Shown here: in pieces, positions 23,784 to 31,683 of the stretch
How positions within the stretch are numbered: the first letter of the stretch is position 1
Layout: each line of letters starts with the position of its first letter
Assembly (NCBI RefSeq): GCF_001280005.1
Contig: NZ_LGDW01000465.1
Coordinates: 1-42,137 of the forward strand
Length of the DNA stretch: 42,137 nucleotides
Direction of reading: 5' to 3'
DNA from: Streptomyces sp. NRRL WC-3618
Lineage (GTDB): Bacteria; Actinomycetota; Actinomycetes; Streptomycetales; Streptomycetaceae
Made by a program: the position numbers and the translations under genes
Notes under the pieces: model-generated
Seen by the model: the letters and a program-made list of their open reading frames with translations, nothing else
Told to the model about the DNA's origin: nothing
Database searches by the model: none

Positions 23784-26700
23784 TCAGGCCAGCAACTCCA
23801 CCTCCGCCAGTGTTGACTCCTCGTCGAGGACCAGTCGGTAGCGCGTGTACGAGCCCGCGGACGTCACCGAGAACGCCCGGGTCTGCCTGTCCCACCTGAA
23901 CGAGTCACCTGAACGCCGGTCCAGGGTCCGCCAGTTGGTGCCGTCCGAGGACCCCTGCAGAGCCCAGCCCGTCGGGGCCTCGGTCCGGTCCGAGGACGTC
24001 AGTGTGTACTGGACGGCCTTCGTGGCACCGGCGACCGGCAGCTCCACGGACCTCACCGTCGCGTCCGTCGCCGACGTGTTGTCGAACAGCGCGCCCCCGC
24101 CCGTCCCCACGTCCGTCCGTGGCGTCGGCACCTCGTCGTCCTGGGTGATCGAGACCGGGGCCGCGTTCCTGGACGCTCCCCAGGTGGAGGGCTCGGGGCC
24201 CATGTCGAACTCCAGGGTTCCGCCCTGGGAGACGACCGAGTGGGGGAGTGAAGTCGACGTCCACGCGACGCCGTTGACCTTCAGGCCCTGTACGTACACG
24301 TTCCGGGCGTTGTTGTCCGGGGCCTTGATCACCAGGTCCCGGCCGTTCTCCAGATGCAGCGTCGCCTTGGTGAACAGCGGGGAGCCGACGGCGTATTCGC
24401 CGCTGCCCATGACCAGCGGATAGAAGCCGAGCGCCGAGAACAGGTACCAGGCCGACTGCTCGCCGTTGTCCTCGTCACCGTGGTAGCCCTGCCCGATCTC
24501 GCTGCCCGTGTAGAGACGGGACAGGACCTCGCGGACGTTCTGCTGGCTCTTCCAGGGCCGGCCCGCCGCGTCGTACATGTAGGTCACATGGTGGGCCACC
24601 TGGTTGGAGTGGCCGTACATGCCCATCCGGACGTCCCGCGCCTCCGTCATCTCGTGGATGACCCCGCCGTACGAGCCCACGAACTCCGGTCCGGCCGTCT
24701 CCGGGGTCTCGAAGTAGTCGTCGAGCTTGTCCGCGAGGCCCGCCCGGCCGCCGTACAGGTTGGCCAGGCCCCGGCTGTCCTGCGGGGCGGTGAAGGCGTA
24801 CCCCCAGCCGTTCGTCTCCGTGTAGTCGTGGCCCCAGACGCGCGGGTCGTACGCCGACGACTCCACCCGCCACTCGCCCCGCGCGTCGCGCCCCTGGAAG
24901 AAGCCGGCCTTCTTGTCGAACAACCGCACATAGTCCTGGGCGCGGTTGAGGAAGTAGTCGGACTCCTCGTCGTACCGTCGCTCGCCCGTCCGCCGGTACA
25001 GCTCCTGGCCCATCCGGGCGATGCCGTAGTCGTTGAGGTAGCCCTCCAGCGCCCACGACAGGCCCTCACGCGTTTCGGTGCTCGTGTAGCCGAGGAAGGG
25101 TGAGGTCGCCATGCCCTTGCGGCCCACGCCCGACATCGGGGGTACGACGGTGGCGTTCTTCACAGCCGCGTCGTACGCCGACGTCGCGTCGAAAGCGACG
25201 CCCTTCACATAGGCGTCGGCGAACGCCACGTCCGACGAGGTGCCCGTCATCAGGTCGGCGTATCCGGGGGAGGACCAGCGTGAGGTCCAGCCGCCGTCCT
25301 TGTACTGCTGCACGAAACCGTCGGTCATCTCCCCTGCCTGACGGGGCGTCAGGAGCGAGTAGGCGGGCCAGGTCGTCCGATAGGTGTCCCAGAAGCCGTT
25401 GTTGACGTACACCTTGCCGTCCACGATCTTCGCCCCGGTGTGCGTGGGGGTGTCGGGACCCGGCATCGGGGAGAACGGAGACGCGTACTGGAACTTCGAA
25501 CCGACCGTCTCGAAGCCGGAGTTGGGGTACAGGTACAGCCGGTACAGGCTGGAGTACAGCGTCGTCAGCTGATCCGGCGTCGCCCCCTCCACCTCGACCT
25601 TCCCGAGCAGCCCGTCCCACTGCCGCTGCGCAGCGGCCCGTACCGCCTCGAAGGTCGTACCGTCCGGAATCTCCTGCCGCAGGTTGGCCCTGGCCTGCTC
25701 GACGCTGATGAGCGAGGTGGCCAGCCGCAGCGTCACCACTCCGGTCGGCGCACTGAACCGGAGGTAGCCCCTGACTCCGCTCGACGCCCCCTCCGTCACC
25801 ACCGCGTCGTCGTCGAACACCCCGTACACGAACAGCCGGGTCGCCCCCGTCGACAGCCCCGACTTCACGTCCGAGTAGCCGGTGAAGGTGCCGTTCTGCG
25901 GGTCGAGGGTCAGGCCCGCCTGGTCGGTGACGTTGTCGAAGAGGACGCTCGCGTCGTCGCCGGGGTAGGTGAAGCGCAGGACCGCCGCGTGGTCGGTCGG
26001 CGTCATCTCGGCCTTGACACCGTTCTCGAAACGCACCCCGTAGTAGTCCGGCCGCGCGGTCTCGTTCTCGTGCCGGAAGGCCAGGGCCCGTGCCGCACGG
26101 CCGGTGTCGGGGGTGCCTTCGGCGGCCGACGGCATCACCTGGAAGGTCTGGCGGTCGCCCATCCAGGGGCTCGGCTCATGGCTCGCGCTGAACGCCTGGA
26201 TCGTCGGCAGGTTGTCGGCGTTGTTGGCCCGCGCGTAGTCGTACAGCCAGCTCAGCGAGCCCGCGTTGGTCACCGGCGTCCAGAAGTTGAAGCCGTGCGG
26301 CACCGCCGTCGCCGGGAAGTTGTTGCCCCGCGAGAAGCCGCCGCTGGAGTTGGTGCCCCGAGTCGTCACCGCATAGTCGGACAGGTGTTCCCGAGGCGGC
26401 TCGGGGGCGACGGGCCGCAGCCGCACGTCGTCGAGCCAGCCCCGGAACTTCGCGGGACCGGCCGGCGAGTCATAGGCGAGCAGCACCCGGTCGACGGTCT
26501 TCCCCCGCGCCACCGCCCCGATCCGCGAGGCGACATGGTTCCACTGGTTGACGTACAGCACCTTGGCCGCGCCCTGCCCGCGCGGCGTCAGCGCGAAGCC
26601 GTGCTGGTCGACCGCCGACAGCTCACTCAGCAGGGTGCCGTCCGTGAAGGCCAGGTCCACCGACACGTTCGTGGCGTCGTAGTCGAGGTCGCCGTCCGCC

Positions 26701-27605
26701 ATCGACGGGAACACCCGGTACGACAGCTCGGTGTCGGCCTCGACGGCCACATCCACGTCGAACACCTTGTTGTACGAGTACGCCCGTCCGGCCGCCCGGT
26801 GCGTACCCGCGAACCGCAACGCCCGTTTGCCCGTGAAACCGGCGCGTGCCTTCGCGGTCGGCGAGCCGCTCGGGCCGGGGTCGACCAGCGACAGCATGTC
26901 CCGGGGCACGGGGGTGGCGACGTCGCCCGTCGAGAACTGGACATCTGCGAGCTGTGTGATGGCGCCCCCGTTGTTGCGTCCGATGTCGAGCCGGAAGTGC
27001 CGGTACTCGGCGGGCGACGACAGGTCGTACGACCTGGTCTGGAAGCGCTCGGTGAAGGACTCGCCGCTGCGCCTGTCGAGGGTCTGCCAGCCCGCCGTGC
27101 CGTCCACCGAGCCCTGGAGCGTCCAGTCGGCGGGGTCGCGCTCGGCGTGGTCGTCGGCCGAGGTCAGTGCGTAGTCGACGACGCTGACCGGCTCGTCCAG
27201 GTCGAACTCCACCCAGCCCGCCGACGCGAACGTCAGCCACTTGGTCCCCGGCGCACCGTCGACGAGGTTCTCCTTCACCTCGCCCCCGCCGGTGTTCTCG
27301 CCGCTCGCCCGTACGTCCGTCACCTGGTCGGTCACATCGCCCGGGATACCGCTGCTGTAGCCGCCGTCGACACCTGACGCCCGCTTCGTGCCGTCCGGTC
27401 CGACATCGACGGTGTTCAGCCAGTCGGGCGCCGGCTCGCCCGCCTCGAACGAGGAGGCGAACTCCCGGTCGACGGCCGGTGCGGCGGCGGGCAGGGCGGT
27501 CGCCGCGCCCTGCCCGCCGATCACCAGTGCGAACACCGCGGTAATGGCCGGAATTAATCCGAACTCCCGTCCGTGCCGACCTCTGTATCGAACTCCCTGC
27601 CGCAT
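23784..27605 (-). CDS. Secreted multimodular GH92 alpha-mannosidase with discoidin-like domains (GH92-2)
   Basis: A large (1273 residues) exported glycosidase. The ATG at 27605 follows GGAGGG by 9 nt; the TTG at 27635 would lie inside the operator. Signal peptide about 1-40. Modules in order: F5/8-type (CBM32-like) domain about 80-220 (WVEFDLDEPVSVVDYALTSA, LQGSVDG, YRHFRLDIG); a jelly-roll-like stretch about 225-390; the GH92 N-domain and catalytic domain about 390-1150; a second, short discoidin-like segment about 1165-1273 (TLTSSDRTEAPTGWALQGSS). Likely general acid Glu930 (YTETNGWGYAF); base region Asp1044-Glu1045-Asp1046 (GDEDNGEQSAWYLFSALGFYP). The NEPS motif of GH92-1 is replaced by HSNQVAHH, so its linkage specificity probably differs. 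Leu17 is TTA (27557-27555). Divergent from ngcE; operator palindrome 25 bp upstream. Confidence 0.93.
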   Translation of the reverse strand: MRQGVRYRGRHGREFGLIPAITAVFALVIGGQGAATALPAAAPAVDREFASSFEAGEPAPDWLNTVDVGPDGTKRASGVDGGYSSGIPGDVTDQVTDVRASGENTGGGEVKENLVDGAPGTKWLTFASAGWVEFDLDEPVSVVDYALTSADDHAERDPADWTLQGSVDGTAGWQTLDRRSGESFTERFQTRSYDLSSPAEYRHFRLDIGRNNGGAITQLADVQFSTGDVATPVPRDMLSLVDPGPSGSPTAKARAGFTGKRALRFAGTHRAAGRAYSYNKVFDVDVAVEADTELSYRVFPSMADGDLDYDATNVSVDLAFTDGTLLSELSAVDQHGFALTPRGQGAAKVLYVNQWNHVASRIGAVARGKTVDRVLLAYDSPAGPAKFRGWLDDVRLRPVAPEPPREHLSDYAVTTRGTNSSGGFSRGNNFPATAVPHGFNFWTPVTNAGSLSWLYDYARANNADNLPTIQAFSASHEPSPWMGDRQTFQVMPSAAEGTPDTGRAARALAFRHENETARPDYYGVRFENGVKAEMTPTDHAAVLRFTYPGDDASVLFDNVTDQAGLTLDPQNGTFTGYSDVKSGLSTGATRLFVYGVFDDDAVVTEGASSGVRGYLRFSAPTGVVTLRLATSLISVEQARANLRQEIPDGTTFEAVRAAAQRQWDGLLGKVEVEGATPDQLTTLYSSLYRLYLYPNSGFETVGSKFQYASPFSPMPGPDTPTHTGAKIVDGKVYVNNGFWDTYRTTWPAYSLLTPRQAGEMTDGFVQQYKDGGWTSRWSSPGYADLMTGTSSDVAFADAYVKGVAFDATSAYDAAVKNATVVPPMSGVGRKGMATSPFLGYTSTETREGLSWALEGYLNDYGIARMGQELYRRTGERRYDEESDYFLNRAQDYVRLFDKKAGFFQGRDARGEWRVESSAYDPRVWGHDYTETNGWGYAFTAPQDSRGLANLYGGRAGLADKLDDYFETPETAGPEFVGSYGGVIHEMTEARDVRMGMYGHSNQVAHHVTYMYDAAGRPWKSQQNVREVLSRLYTGSEIGQGYHGDEDNGEQSAWYLFSALGFYPLVMGSGEYAVGSPLFTKATLHLENGRDLVIKAPDNNARNVYVQGLKVNGVAWTSTSLPHSVVSQGGTLEFDMGPEPSTWGASRNAAPVSITQDDEVPTPRTDVGTGGGALFDNTSATDATVRSVELPVAGATKAVQYTLTSSDRTEAPTGWALQGSSDGTNWRTLDRRSGDSFRWDRQTRAFSVTSAGSYTRYRLVLDEESTLAEVELLA

Positions 27606-27630
27606 ACGAGAGCACCCTCCCTGCCGCCTG

Positions 27631-27642
27631 GACAACGTTGTC
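27631..27642. promoter_or_regulatory. Perfect palindrome GACAACGTTGTC upstream of GH92-2
   Basis: Identical over 12 bp to the site at 1412-1423. It lies 25 bp upstream of the GH92-2 ATG, just beyond the ribosome site, and about 27 bp downstream of a TTGACT-like -35 (minus strand, 27675-27670). That is a repressor position at or just after the transcription start. Confidence 0.65.
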
Positions 27643-27751
27643 TCCTTGGCTGCGCAGGAACCAGTAGGGAGTCAAGTGGTCAGTGGTGTCAAGGGCGTTG
27701 GGTGTGGCATTCGGGCCCAATATCGCGAATTTCCCGAGCAAAGGGATCAGT

Positions 27752-27772
27752 GCGGATCCGTGCGGGATCCGC
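27752..27772. repeat. 8-bp inverted repeat in the GH92-2/ngcE gap
   Basis: GCGGATCC (27752-27759) and GGATCCGC (27765-27772), 5-bp spacer. A possible operator or short hairpin in the 474-bp divergent gap 27606-28079. The gap is less GC-rich than its flanks and holds no open frame with coding character. Confidence 0.4.
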
Positions 27773-27854
27773 GACGTCCGCATATTTCCGCGAGGTCTCA
27801 ACTCGGAAAAGACCCGCGGTCAACCCTGCATTCGATCTTGCCCATTTGACGGGA

Positions 27855-27870
27855 AGTGGACTATACCTGT
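27855..27870. promoter_or_regulatory. Candidate DasR-responsive element upstream of ngcE
   Basis: AGTGGACTATACCTGT matches the remembered dre consensus AGTGGTCTAGACCACT at 12 of 16 positions. Its reverse complement is close to the dasA site as I recall it. It lies 210 bp upstream of ngcE, a gene set for GlcNAc/chitobiose uptake, which is what DasR senses and controls. Confidence 0.55.
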
Positions 27871-28079
27871 CGGCGTCTGTCACTGTTCGACCGGTCAACG
27901 GCCAGGTGGGGGAGCCGGAAGGGTGGTTTGACGTGCTGAACGCACGGCCCACCGGGTATTCCCTCTGATCAGGGCACATCACGCACTAAGCACTTCCTGC
28001 ACGACCCAGTTCGACCCGATCGCGGTGCCGGGAGGATCCGGTTCACCGCCTGAGTCCTGGAGAAGGCGAGGACTTGAGC

Positions 28080-29570
28080 ATGGGATCCACCTCCGACGAG
28101 AGCCGCACCCCCGACCGCACCACCCCCGCCACCGCCACCCGCACCACGACCACCGGCCTCGGCCGCCGCGACCTGATCAAGCGGTCAGCGGCGCTCGGCC
28201 TGATCTCCGTCCCCACCATGGGCTTCCTGTCCGCGTGTGCGAGCAGTGGCGGAGGTGACGAGGACAAGGCCAAGGCGGGCAAGAAGACCGCGAAGAACCC
28301 CCTGGCGGTCAACGACACGGCCCAGATGGAGTTCGTGCTGTTCGACGGCGGTTTCGGCAAGGAGTACGCCGAGGACGCGGTCAAGATCTACGAGACGAAC
28401 TTCCCGAAGGCGAAGGTCAAGTTCTCCGCCACCCAGAAGATCCAGTCCACGCTCCAGCCCCGCTTCAACCAGGGCACCCCGCCGGATCTGATCGACAACT
28501 CCGGCGCCGAGCAGATGGACATGGGCGTCCTGGTCGGCAAGAGCCAGCTCGCGGACCTCACCCCGCTGCTCGACGCCCCGTCCTACGACGACCCGAACAA
28601 GAAGGTCCGCGACACGCTGCGGCCGGGCATCGTCGAGATGGGCCAGTTCGACGGCGACCCGGTGTGGATCATGTACTACGCCTACACGGTGTACGGCGTC
28701 TGGTACTCGCAGAAGGCCCTGGAGTCGCTCGACGCCACCTATCCCCAGACGTGGGACGAGATGCTCGCCGTGTGCGAGAAGGCCAAGAAAAAGGGCATCG
28801 CCGGCTGGACCTACGCGGGCAAGTACCCGTACTACCTGCCCTTCTCGCTCTACCCGATGATCGGCAAGGTCGGCGGCGTCGAGGTCCTCGACGCGATCGA
28901 CAACCTGGAGCCGAACGCCTGGAAGCACCCGGCTGTCAAGGCCTGTTTCGAGGCGTACTACGAGCTCTACAAGAAGGGTTACGTCCTCAAGGGCACCCCC
29001 GGTCTCGACCACATCCAGTCACAGACCGCGTGGGCCAAGGGCAAGGCGCTGTTCATCCCGAACGGCTCCTGGGTGGAGAACGAGTCGGCGAACGTCATCC
29101 CCGCCGACTTCGACCTCGCCGTCTCCGCGCCGACCGGCATCGACAGCTCCGACAAGCTGCCGTTCGGCACGATCTGGGCCTCCGGCGGCGAGCCGTTCAT
29201 CGTCCCGGCGAAGGCGAGGAACACGGCGGGCGGCATGGAGCAGTTGCGCGTCATGCTCAGCGAGGCGTCCTCGAAGAACTTCACCAGCAAGGTGAAGTCG
29301 CTGACCGCGTTCAACGGCGGTACCGAGGGAATCACCCTCACCCCCGGCCTCAAGTCAGGTGTGGCGGCACTGGAGAAGGCCGGGCAGAACGTGGTGAACC
29401 CGCGCTTGCAGGACTGGTACGTGCAGCTCCAGAAGGAGAAGATCGGCGTGTCCGGGCTCGGCGAGATGATGGCGGGACGGCTCACCCCGGCCGAGGCCAT
29501 CAAGAAGATCCAGGGCTACGCCGACGAGACCGCCAAGGACACGTCGATCAAGCACTACAAACACCAGTGA
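28080..29570 (+). CDS. ngcE: GlcNAc/N,N'-diacetylchitobiose-binding lipoprotein NgcE
   Basis: Solute-binding protein of an ABC sugar importer. 496 residues from ATG 28080; a TTG at 28074, well placed after GGAGAAGG, is an alternative that adds two residues. Twin-arginine signal RRDLIKRS (Arg29-Arg30) and lipobox at Cys53 (FLSAC). The mature part is a group-1 sugar-binding protein; the product length and the neighbours (two permeases, no ATPase, then rok7B7-xylF) match SCO6005 (NgcE) as I know it. It probably binds GlcNAc or chitin dimers outside the cell. The dre-like site at 27855 supports chitin-linked control. Confidence 0.85.
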   Translation: MGSTSDESRTPDRTTPATATRTTTTGLGRRDLIKRSAALGLISVPTMGFLSACASSGGGDEDKAKAGKKTAKNPLAVNDTAQMEFVLFDGGFGKEYAEDAVKIYETNFPKAKVKFSATQKIQSTLQPRFNQGTPPDLIDNSGAEQMDMGVLVGKSQLADLTPLLDAPSYDDPNKKVRDTLRPGIVEMGQFDGDPVWIMYYAYTVYGVWYSQKALESLDATYPQTWDEMLAVCEKAKKKGIAGWTYAGKYPYYLPFSLYPMIGKVGGVEVLDAIDNLEPNAWKHPAVKACFEAYYELYKKGYVLKGTPGLDHIQSQTAWAKGKALFIPNGSWVENESANVIPADFDLAVSAPTGIDSSDKLPFGTIWASGGEPFIVPAKARNTAGGMEQLRVMLSEASSKNFTSKVKSLTAFNGGTEGITLTPGLKSGVAALEKAGQNVVNPRLQDWYVQLQKEKIGVSGLGEMMAGRLTPAEAIKKIQGYADETAKDTSIKHYKHQ

Positions 29571-29630
29571 CCAGAAGCCGATGATCTGTCACCAGCGGCG
29601 GCACCCGCGTACGGAACGGGGTCTGTGGTA

Positions 29631-30557
29631 ATGCAGCACGGCAAGTACCGCTTCATCGTGGGATTTCTCGTGGTCCCTCTGGGGCTGTACGCACTTTTCG
29701 TCATCTGGCCGTTCATCCAGTCCATCTATTACTCGTTCACGGACTGGACCGGGCTGAGCCCGGAATTCAGGATGGTCGGCCTGGACAACTACAAGAGGAT
29801 GTTCGACGACGACATCTTCTGGAAGTCGTTGCAGCACAGCCTCCTGTTCGCGTTGGTGCTGCCGCTGGTGACGATCAGTCTGGCGCTGTTCTTCGCCTTC
29901 ATGATCAATGTGGGCGGGAAGCGCCGTCGCGGCGGACCGGTGATTTCAGGGGTTCGCGGTTCCTCGTTCTACAAAATCGTCTACTTCTTCCCGCAGGTGC
30001 TGTCGATCGCGATCGTCGCGCTGCTGTTCGCCTTCGCGTACAACCCGGACAGCGGCGCGATCAACGCGCTGTTGCGCGGCATCGGACTCGACAGCGTCCA
30101 GCCGCTCTGGCTGGGCGATCCGGACCTCGCCCTGTGGTGTGTGATGGCCGTGCTGGTCTGGTCGACGGTCGGCTTCTTCGTGGTGCTGTTCTCCGCGGGC
30201 ATGGCCTCCATTCCGGCGGACCTGTACGAGGCCGCGCTGCTCGACGGCGCGGGCCGGGCGACCACGTTCTTCCGGATCACCCTGCCGCTGCTGTGGGACA
30301 CCGTGCAGTCCGGCTGGGTCTACATGGGCATCCTCGCGCTGGGCGCCGAGTCGTTCGCGGTCGTCCAGATCATGACGACCGGGCCCGGCGGCCCGGACTA
30401 CTCGACGACCGTCATGGTCCTGTACGTGTACCAGAAGGCCTTCCGCGACGGTCAGGCCGCCTACGCAACCACCATCGGGGTCGCCCTGCTGGTCGTCACG
30501 CTGGCCTTCGCGGCCCTGGTGATGCGGCTGGGCCGGCGCGAGCGGCTGGAGTACTGA
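29631..30557 (+). CDS. ngcF: Sugar ABC transporter permease NgcF
   Basis: Inner-membrane permease (308 residues, about six helices). ATG at 29631; a GTG at 29625 would add two residues. The first helix is FIVGFLVVPLGLYALFVIWPFIQSIYYSFTDW, typical of MalF-like permeases of group-1 sugar systems. EAA loop: EAALLDGAGRATTFFRITLPLLWD. It follows ngcE by 60 bp and precedes ngcG by 5 bp. Confidence 0.9.
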   Translation: MQHGKYRFIVGFLVVPLGLYALFVIWPFIQSIYYSFTDWTGLSPEFRMVGLDNYKRMFDDDIFWKSLQHSLLFALVLPLVTISLALFFAFMINVGGKRRRGGPVISGVRGSSFYKIVYFFPQVLSIAIVALLFAFAYNPDSGAINALLRGIGLDSVQPLWLGDPDLALWCVMAVLVWSTVGFFVVLFSAGMASIPADLYEAALLDGAGRATTFFRITLPLLWDTVQSGWVYMGILALGAESFAVVQIMTTGPGGPDYSTTVMVLYVYQKAFRDGQAAYATTIGVALLVVTLAFAALVMRLGRRERLEY

Positions 30558-30562
30558 CACAT

Positions 30563-31489
30563 ATGAAGACGACTGAGAGCACACCGGCGGGGACGGTTCC
30601 CCAGCACTCCGCCGGGCCCGTGCGCAAGGAGAACAGGACCGGCGGCCGGCCGGCGGAGAAGAAGGAGGGCAGGGCGCTCAACGTCTTCTCGCACGGCATG
30701 CTCGTCCTGTGGGCGTTCATGGTCGTGATGCCGCTTCTGTGGGCGGTGATGACGTCGTTCAAGGACGACAACGCGATCTTCAGTTCGCCGTGGTCCCTGC
30801 CGGACAAGCTGCACTTCGACAACTGGGCGCGGGCCTGGACCGACGCCAACATGAGCGACTACTTCCTCAACACCATTCTGGTGGTGGGCGGTTCGCTCAT
30901 CGGCACCCTGGTGCTGGGCTCGATGGCGGCCTACGTCCTGGCGCGCTTCGACTTCCCGGGCAACCGGTTCATCTACTTCCTGTTCATCGGCGGCATGAGC
31001 TTCCCGATCATGCTGGCGCTGGTCCCGCTGTTCTACGTCGTGAACAACATGGGTCTGCTGAACACGATCCACGGGCTGATCCTGGTCTACATCGCCTACT
31101 CGCTGCCGTTCACGGTCTTCTTCCTGACCGCGTTCTTCCGGACCCTGCCGACCTCGGTGGCGGAGGCGGCCTTCGTCGACGGCGCCTCGCACACCAGGAC
31201 CTTCTTCCAGATCATGCTGCCGATGGCCAAGCCCGGGCTGATCAGCGTGGGCATCTTCAACTTCCTCGGCCAGTGGAACCAGTACATGCTGCCGACGGTG
31301 CTCAACACCGACCCCGACAAGCGGGTCCTCACCCAGGGCCTGGTGCAGCTGGCCGCCAGTCAGGGCTACAAGGGTGACTGGTCGGGTCTCTTCGCCGGCC
31401 TGGTGATGGCGATGCTCCCGGTACTGGCCGCGTACATCGTCTTCCAGCGCCAGGTGGTGGCGGGACTGACGGCGGGCGCCCTGAAGTAA
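30563..31489 (+). CDS. ngcG: Sugar ABC transporter permease NgcG
   Basis: Second permease, 308 residues from ATG 30563. A hydrophilic N-tail of about 45 residues (Lys/Arg/Glu-rich) precedes about six helices. EAA loop: EAAFVDGASHTRTFFQIMLPMAKPG. MalG-type. No ATPase gene follows; Streptomyces group-1 sugar importers commonly share the ATPase MsiK, encoded elsewhere. A hairpin at 31519 ends the unit. Confidence 0.9.
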   Translation: MKTTESTPAGTVPQHSAGPVRKENRTGGRPAEKKEGRALNVFSHGMLVLWAFMVVMPLLWAVMTSFKDDNAIFSSPWSLPDKLHFDNWARAWTDANMSDYFLNTILVVGGSLIGTLVLGSMAAYVLARFDFPGNRFIYFLFIGGMSFPIMLALVPLFYVVNNMGLLNTIHGLILVYIAYSLPFTVFFLTAFFRTLPTSVAEAAFVDGASHTRTFFQIMLPMAKPGLISVGIFNFLGQWNQYMLPTVLNTDPDKRVLTQGLVQLAASQGYKGDWSGLFAGLVMAMLPVLAAYIVFQRQVVAGLTAGALK

Positions 31490-31518
31490 CCGGAACCTTG
31501 CGTTCAGTCGCCGTACGC

Positions 31519-31551
31519 GCGCGCGTGTGCCACAAAACGGCGCACGCGCGC
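31519..31551 (+). terminator. Hairpin terminator after ngcG
   Basis: 13-bp stem with one G-T pair (31519-31531 with 31539-31551), loop ACAAAAC, 30 bp after the ngcG stop. It separates ngcEFG from the ROK gene. Confidence 0.8.
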
Positions 31552-31683
31552 CGCTATGTGTACAAGACCTCGGATGCGGTTCAACCTCTTGACGGGAGGT
31601 GACCCGAACAGCTCAGCTTAGAGTTCACTAGTTGGACATAGACGGGGCCCCATCGAAGCGGTCCCGGCGCGCAGGAGGTCGTC

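Noticed and set aside
25440..27377. Long plus-strand frame opposite GH92-2
   Set aside because: Low-complexity Arg/Val/Gly sequence with no motifs; the minus strand encodes the clear GH92 protein.
27670..27690. GTGGT direct repeat as another DasR site
   Set aside because: Only the left half matches the consensus; the right half does not pair.
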